DNA of 64,000 bases, from assembly GCA_963931865.1 (NCBI GenBank), contig OZ007518.1, positions 8,050,361 to 8,114,360 on the forward strand. Reading direction: 5' to 3'. Made by a program: the position numbers and the translations under genes. A model generated the notes under the pieces. The model did not search any database. It saw nothing but the letters and a program-made list of their open reading frames with translations, and was not told where the DNA came from. This DNA is from Axinella damicornis. Lineage: Eukaryota; Porifera; Demospongiae; Axinellida; Axinellidae. Numbering within the stretch: the first letter of the stretch is position 1; the number at the start of each line of letters is the position of its first letter. This document shows positions 48,074 to 64,000 of the stretch, piece by piece.

Positions 48074-48624
48074 GGACAAGCCATAGGACAAGCAGTCATG
48101 CTAATTCTGAATCATATCCCTTCCTTTTCCGGTGGCTAGTATGCCAATCTTGTTGCTATACTAGCAGACTTTGTTGTAGCCCGGTTCCTTTCACACCTCA
48201 AGATTCAAAATATTTGGTCCGGGAGCGTGCATCCGCTCTGTTATTATACCATCAAGAGTGTATACACTATGCATGTAGCCATCGCATAGTTTATGCAGCC
48301 CCTCACTAGCTAACTAGCTAGTTATGCATGCAGCTTTTTTTTTTGTCGCTTGCAGTATGAAAAGCGGTTGGGAATGAGGCTAGCCCCTCACACTTGGGGC
48401 TATAGCGCTGTGCACCTTGCATGGGTTTTTGGTATACTAGCCTCGTTCCCAGGGGCTAATGGGGGATGCCTGAGGGCCATATTTAGGATTATGCCAAATG
48501 AGGGAGGGGCTCGTATTTTGCAACCCAGAAATGGAATTAACTGGTAACATTCACTGAAAGTCTGAATATCACACTAGGAAGCAGACGTAGAAACAGTACA
48601 GGAGAAATCTTTTGCAGAGGTGGT

Positions 48625-48640
48625 GGCTTCTAGAGAAGCC
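48625..48640 (-). terminator. Histone 3' stem-loop of H2A
   Basis: On the minus strand GGCTTC-TCTA-GAAGCC, a 6-bp stem with 4-nt loop, followed by ACCACC and a purine-rich stretch (CAAAAGATT). It lies 17 nt past the stop codon. This is the SLBP-binding, U7-dependent processing site of replication-dependent histone mRNAs. Confidence 0.95.
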
Positions 48641-48657
48641 GGTTGAAAAAGAAAGAT

Positions 48658-49035
48658 TTAGTGCTCCTTGGAGTGGTGCTTCTTGGGCAGCAGAACAGCC
48701 TGGATGTTGGGAAGCACTCCTCCCTGGGCGATGGTGACACCTGCCAGAAGCTTGTTCAGCTCTTCGTCGTTCCTGATAGCCAGCTGAAGATGGCGAGGAT
48801 TGATCCTCTGCTTCTTGTTGTCACGGGCGGCGTTGCCAGCCAGCTCGAGGATCTCGGCAGCGAGGTACTCCATCACGGCTGCAAGGTAGACGGGAGCACC
48901 AGCACCGATCCTCTCGGCGTAGTTGCCTCTGCGGAGGAGACGGTGAACACGACCGACGGGGAACTGAAGCCCAGCACGGCTGGAGCGGGTCTTGGCCTTG
49001 GCACGGGCCTTGCCTCCCTTTCCACGTCCAGACAT
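48658..49035 (-). CDS. H2A: Histone H2A (replication-type)
   Basis: Intronless, 125 residues, core nucleosome protein. It begins [15 protein letters not shown] and contains [15 protein letters not shown], the acidic-patch region ([27 protein letters not shown]) and [20 protein letters not shown]. The C-terminal tail is short and His-rich (HHSKEH) instead of the usual TESHK-type ending, and it lacks an H2A.X SQ motif. It is divergent from H2B and followed by a histone 3' stem-loop, so it is cell-cycle regulated and not polyadenylated by analogy. Confidence 0.97.
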   Translation of the reverse strand: MSGRGKGGKARAKAKTRSSRAGLQFPVGRVHRLLRRGNYAERIGAGAPVYLAAVMEYLAAEILELAGNAARDNKKQRINPRHLQLAIRNDEELNKLLAGVTIAQGGVLPNIQAVLLPKKHHSKEH

Positions 49036-49386
49036 GGTAGATCTAGCTTTGAAGAGTTGCGGGGTTGGAAGAGCGCTGTAGAAGTCCGAAATTCGGAATG
49101 ACAAAACCGATTGCGACCCGCCTTTTACACTTTGAGAGTACGCTATAGCGCTATGGGGCGTTCCAACCAATCAAGTTTCGAGTTGCAAACCAGTCGGATC
49201 GCTTTGTGATTTACGATCGGGTCCGTGTCAGAAAATGCTGCGATGCTATTGGTTCATTGCCAAGTGATCCTCAGCAAAGCGATCCCCGAGACCAACATAA
49301 AAGAAGGGACCCACAGCGAAGAACAGTACACTTTGAGATTTCTCGGCTTTTATCTGTGAAGAGTTCCAAACGATCGAAGAGCAAGC
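49036..49386. promoter_or_regulatory. Shared H2A/H2B promoter
   Basis: 351 bp lie between the divergent start codons. There is a TATA-like CATAAAAG at 49296-49303 facing H2B and GTGTAAAAGG (plus 49121-49130) facing H2A. CCAAT-type boxes occur in both orientations, at about 49167-49171 and 49248-49252. This is the usual layout of divergent histone pairs. Confidence 0.7.
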
Positions 49387-49761
49387 ATGCCTGGCAAAGT
49401 AGCGTCGAAGAAGGGTGAGAAGAAGGCGGCAACCAAGTCCAAGCCCGCTGGGGGCGAGACCAAGAAGAGGAGAAAGAGTCGCAAGGAGAGCTATTCGATC
49501 TACATTTACAAGGTGCTCAAGCAGGTGCACCCTGATACCGGCATCTCCTCCAAGGCCATGAGCATCATGAACTCCTTCGTGAATGATATCTTTGAGCGCA
49601 TCGCCACCGAATCCTCCCGCCTGGCCCACTACAACAAGAAGCACACCATCACCAGTCGCGAAATCCAGACCGCTGTGAGGCTGCACCTTCCCGGCGAGCT
49701 GTCCAAGCACGCAGTCAGCGAAGGGACCAAGGCGGTGACCAAGTACACCAGCAGCAAATAA
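49387..49761 (+). CDS. H2B: Histone H2B (replication-type)
   Basis: Intronless, 124 residues. Lys-rich N-terminal tail ([19 protein letters not shown]), then [60 protein letters not shown] and the C-terminal AVTKYTSSK with the ubiquitylatable Lys. RLHLPGEL replaces the near-universal RLLLPGEL, one change in the C-terminal region. It has its own 3' stem-loop. Confidence 0.97.
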   Translation: MPGKVASKKGEKKAATKSKPAGGETKKRRKSRKESYSIYIYKVLKQVHPDTGISSKAMSIMNSFVNDIFERIATESSRLAHYNKKHTITSREIQTAVRLHLPGELSKHAVSEGTKAVTKYTSSK

Positions 49762-49798
49762 ACAGCTGAACTCCACCCCCTCCTTTGACTTCAAAACC

Positions 49799-49814
49799 GG
49801 CTTTTCTGAAAGCC
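49799..49814 (+). terminator. Histone 3' stem-loop of H2B
   Basis: GGCTTT-TCTG-AAAGCC followed by ACCAC and, 10 nt on, CACGAAAGATTT, a good histone downstream element. It lies 37 nt past the H2B stop codon. Confidence 0.95.
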
Positions 49815-50085
49815 ACCACTTTCACGAAAGATTTCATTTCCCACTGCTGATCATACATTCATTAGTGTGTATATTTATCCATGCGTCACTGGAGTACAAT
49901 GGATAACCACACTGTTCCATATCCCATGGCTAACACCTGCGTGGTGACAAAATCATCTGGGTATTACCTGCACAGCATCAGTTCCGGCCATATTTGATGC
50001 AGCTTATGCCAATACACATTGCCGATCGAAACTTTATATATATAGGCATGACTTTCTTCAAAATTCAGAGCTATATATAGGCCAC

Positions 50086-50188
50086 TACCCTCGTTCCCAG
50101 GCCTTCCACACCTCCAGTTTTTGACCGCTTACAGTATGCAAAAAAGTGATCAAAAAATGGAGCTGTGGAAGGCCTGGGAACAAGGCTA
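50086..50188. mobile_element. Short foldback element, TAGCCTC family
   Basis: TACCCTCGTTCCCAGGCCTT ... GGCCTGGGAACAAGGCTA. Flanks ATAGGCCAC/ATGGGCCAC (8 of 9). Confidence 0.8.
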
Positions 50189-50669
50189 ATGGGCCACAGG
50201 GAGGTAAGTTGCCAGAGGCATAATTAGGACGAGAAGTTACTAGATTTTGACATAAAATAATGTTCACATGGTTGTGAACTCCATGCAAAGGTTGAACTAC
50301 AGGTTGATGAAATACACATCTATCTAGATACCAACCATGAAGGGATCCACAAAGCACATCAGCACAAGCAACATGGATGGGTACAAACTAGGCTCATTCC
50401 AGGCCACACACATCCTACATGTTGGAATGAGGTTAGAGGCATGAGACCTGGGAATGAGGCTAGAAACGAGCATGTATTTCAGCAGCTGCTGAGAATAAAA
50501 CCCAAATACCCAAGATGTATGTATCACAACAGTGTATCACAATAAAACAGGCACTGACACAGCTACCGAGATGCACAAACGTAAGGGAGATAACACAACT
50601 CAATAACGTGCAGGTAATCAAGCTAGACAAATTGTCACTAATTCAGCAGTTCATTTTCCCAGCTCCACC

Positions 50670-61924
<11,255 letters not shown>

Positions 61925-62046
61925 CCTGGAGCAACCACACTTCACGCAAAAGTACTATGGTACGAGCTTCTGCAAGGTCAACTGTGTAGCGCGTGCTATA
62001 GTGAGCCGGCCGAGTATACGTAGTACGTAATTCGTGCACTAGTCAT

Positions 62047-62244
62047 GTGATTGCTCCGTATTTTTCCGGACACTTATACCTACACAGCTGTATAAAATGA
62101 TGGGCTCTTGCAGGTGTACGTGTATGTGATGGCTGGCATCTGTCACGGGTAGCCCCGTATTGATTGTAACCGCAATGAATCCATCTCAAGTTGATCGACT
62201 TATTCAAGTTATCTAAGTCAAGTCCAGTGCTCTGCACGTTACAT
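62047..62244 (+). repeat. Probable 5' LTR of Ty3/gypsy element
   Basis: Starts TGTGATTGC and ends GTTACA, short inverted ends of the TG...CA kind, with GTATAAAA near 62089. It is followed at once by TGGTGGCAGCGGTGCG, a typical primer-binding-site position and sequence start. The 3' LTR is outside the window, so the borders are inferred. Confidence 0.55.
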
Positions 62245-62367
62245 GGTGGCAGCGGTGCGTTGCATCACAGGAGCCCACACGGGACTGTCGAACTGTTCGG
62301 AGAGACAGGAGGTAGCTAGGGAGCTGTTTCGCTGAACCCGAACTGGGACACGTGGAGCCACACAAAG

Positions 62368-64000
62368 ATGGCGGCCGGTTACACACTACCACCCCCTGCA
62401 GCGCTGGACATTCACGACGCTCAGGCAGCAGACAAATGGAAGAGGTTCAAGTGGGCTTGGACAAATTACGCGTTGGCAACACAGCTCAACGAGAAACCGG
62501 AGGCGGTTCAAGTGGCTACGCTGCTCACGGTCATCGGAGAGGAAGCACGTGAAGTCTTCTCTACCTTCACGGGATGGTCCTCCGAAGGCGACGACGCCAA
62601 GATAGAGCCAGTGCTGGAGAAATTCGCGCAGTACTGCCAGCCACGCAAGAACGTGCCGTTTGAGAGGTACCGGTTCAACCGCCGCATACAAGAGCCAGGC
62701 GAGACATATGATCAGTACCGCACAGCACTGCGAAAGCTGGCAGAGGGGTGTGAGTTCCAAACCATCAACCCAGATGAAATCCTGCGAGACCGTCTGGTGT
62801 TCGGCATACAGGATAACAAGGTGAGGGAACGACTCCTCCGAGAGGCTAGCCTCACGTTGTTGAAAACAGATGAGATCTGTCATGCTGCCGAGAGTATGTT
62901 AGCTCAGATGAAGGTAGTTGGAGACAATTCAGGGGCAACAGTGAGTGTAGTTAGGGCAGAACAAGACCACCTGCACAACCCCACAGACCAGACCAAGAAG
63001 ACCTTGGATGCCAAACCGGTCAGGGAATGTTGGAACTGCGGTCGCAAACACGAATACCGCACAAGAGAGAGTTGTCCTGCGTATGGCAAAGTGTGTAATA
63101 AGTGCCAGAAACCCAACCATTTTGCAGCAAAATGTCGTAGTGGCAAGACCAAGCGCACGTTGAAGCAAGTACAAGCCATTGATGAGGATGCGGACGAGGT
63201 CTATCACACCCAGGTATCAGTAGCAAGCCTGGATGACTCACAGTTGGTGACACTGAGACTGGAGTCAGGCAACTACCTGCGTTTCCAGGTGGATACGGGA
63301 GCTCAGTGCAATGTCATACCCTTAGCACTCTACAAGAAGGCCTGTAAGGACCCTAAACTGGTTCGGGCGACTCCAGTAAAGACAACGATCCAAGCATATG
63401 GTGGAACGACACTCCCTGTGGTAGGGAAGGTGATCATCCGGGTGTGGCGTGGCGACTTCAGATGTAAACTGGACTGCAAACTGGTCGACAACCCCAACAT
63501 CCGCCCGTTGCTGGGAAGGAAAGCCTGTCTCGGAATGAAGCTTGTGTCGTATCTGGACAATGATGAACTACACAAGCCCATAACAGGCAACTCGACAGTC
63601 TATACCCTCAATGACCAAAGCCCCATATCCAAAGAGCAGCTAATTGCACAACACCCGAAGGTCTTCAATGAGGGAGTTGGGCAGTTGGAGGGCAAGTACC
63701 ACATCCGACTCGATCACAGGGTTGATCCAGTACAACATGCACCGAGACGTGTTCCGGTTGCGCTGAGAGATCAGCTCAAGGAAACCTTGGAGGGCCTCGT
63801 TCAGCAGGACATCATTGCCCCGGTCACGAAACCCACACCCTGGATCAGTTCCATGGTTGTGGTGCCCAAGAAAAATGGGACATTGCGCATATGCCTAGAC
63901 CCCAAGGACCTCAACAAGGCTATTCAGCGAGAGCATTATCCTTTGCCAACCATCGAGGACATTGCAACTCGGTTACATGGTGCCAAGGTGTTCACCATTT
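62368..64000 (+). mobile_element. Ty3/gypsy-like retrotransposon gag-pol (5' part, open to window end)
   Basis: One uninterrupted frame of 544 codons to the window edge. It holds a gag-like region, a zinc-knuckle pair (a variant CWNCGRKHEYRTRESC and a canonical CNKCQKPNHFAAKC), an aspartic protease motif (VDTGAQCNVIP), and the beginning of reverse transcriptase (PWISSMVVVPKKNGTLRICL, DPKDLNKAI...HYPLP). Gag and pol share one frame, as in several metazoan gypsy clades. No stop or frameshift is seen, so the copy may be young. It reads away from the CFAD-like gene. Confidence 0.9.

Overview
This is nuclear DNA from an animal, most likely an early-branching or other invertebrate; a sponge is possible but the sequence alone does not prove it. 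The evidence is spliced genes with GT-AG introns, replication-type histone genes ending in the metazoan 3' stem-loop, a Vestigial-like/TEAD cofactor with two Tondu motifs, and many MITEs, SINEs and a Ty3/gypsy element. Genes were rebuilt by hand from splice sites, reading phase and family resemblance. No database search was run.

Layout. (1) 187-17683, minus: ATG7, the E1-like enzyme of autophagy, 19 exons; only a short C-terminal tail is missing. (2) 17684-17887: compact bidirectional promoter with a CRE-like site, then a plus-strand first exon at 17888-17997. (3) About 18-38 kb: no gene recognised; tandem repeats, foldback elements and SINE-like pieces. (4) 38033-42204, plus: four exons of a VGLL4/Tgi-like Tondu-domain gene, upstream exon(s) not placed. 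(5) 45630-46103, minus: a two-exon gene for a 77-residue membrane microprotein, divergent from (6) 46676-48073, plus: an intronless DEAD-box-type helicase with a probable mitochondrial leader. (7) 48625-49814: divergent H2A/H2B pair, each with a histone 3' stem-loop. (8) 50670-61924, minus: nine-exon counting-factor-associated-protein-D-like papain-family protease (signal peptide, N-terminal domain, I29 propeptide, C1 catalytic domain). (9) 62047-64000, plus: 5' end of an apparently intact Ty3/gypsy retrotransposon, about 120 bp upstream of the protease start codon.

The genes are not one pathway. ATG7 and the CFAD-like protease both relate to lysosomal or secretory degradation; the VGLL4-like protein should act on Hippo/TEAD transcription. 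ATG7 next to VGLL4 recalls the human 3p25 neighbourhood.

The most striking non-genic patterns are: long C-rich, G-poor simple repeats placed against 3' splice sites in at least four genes on both strands (16 of 31 acceptors I could place); a foldback family with TAGCCTCGTTCCCAGGCC-type ends and 9-bp target duplications; a roughly 120-200-bp module linked to GGGA arrays in two unrelated genes; a roughly 510-bp spacerless palindrome in ATG7; and two single-base frame breaks in otherwise well-conserved ATG7 exons.
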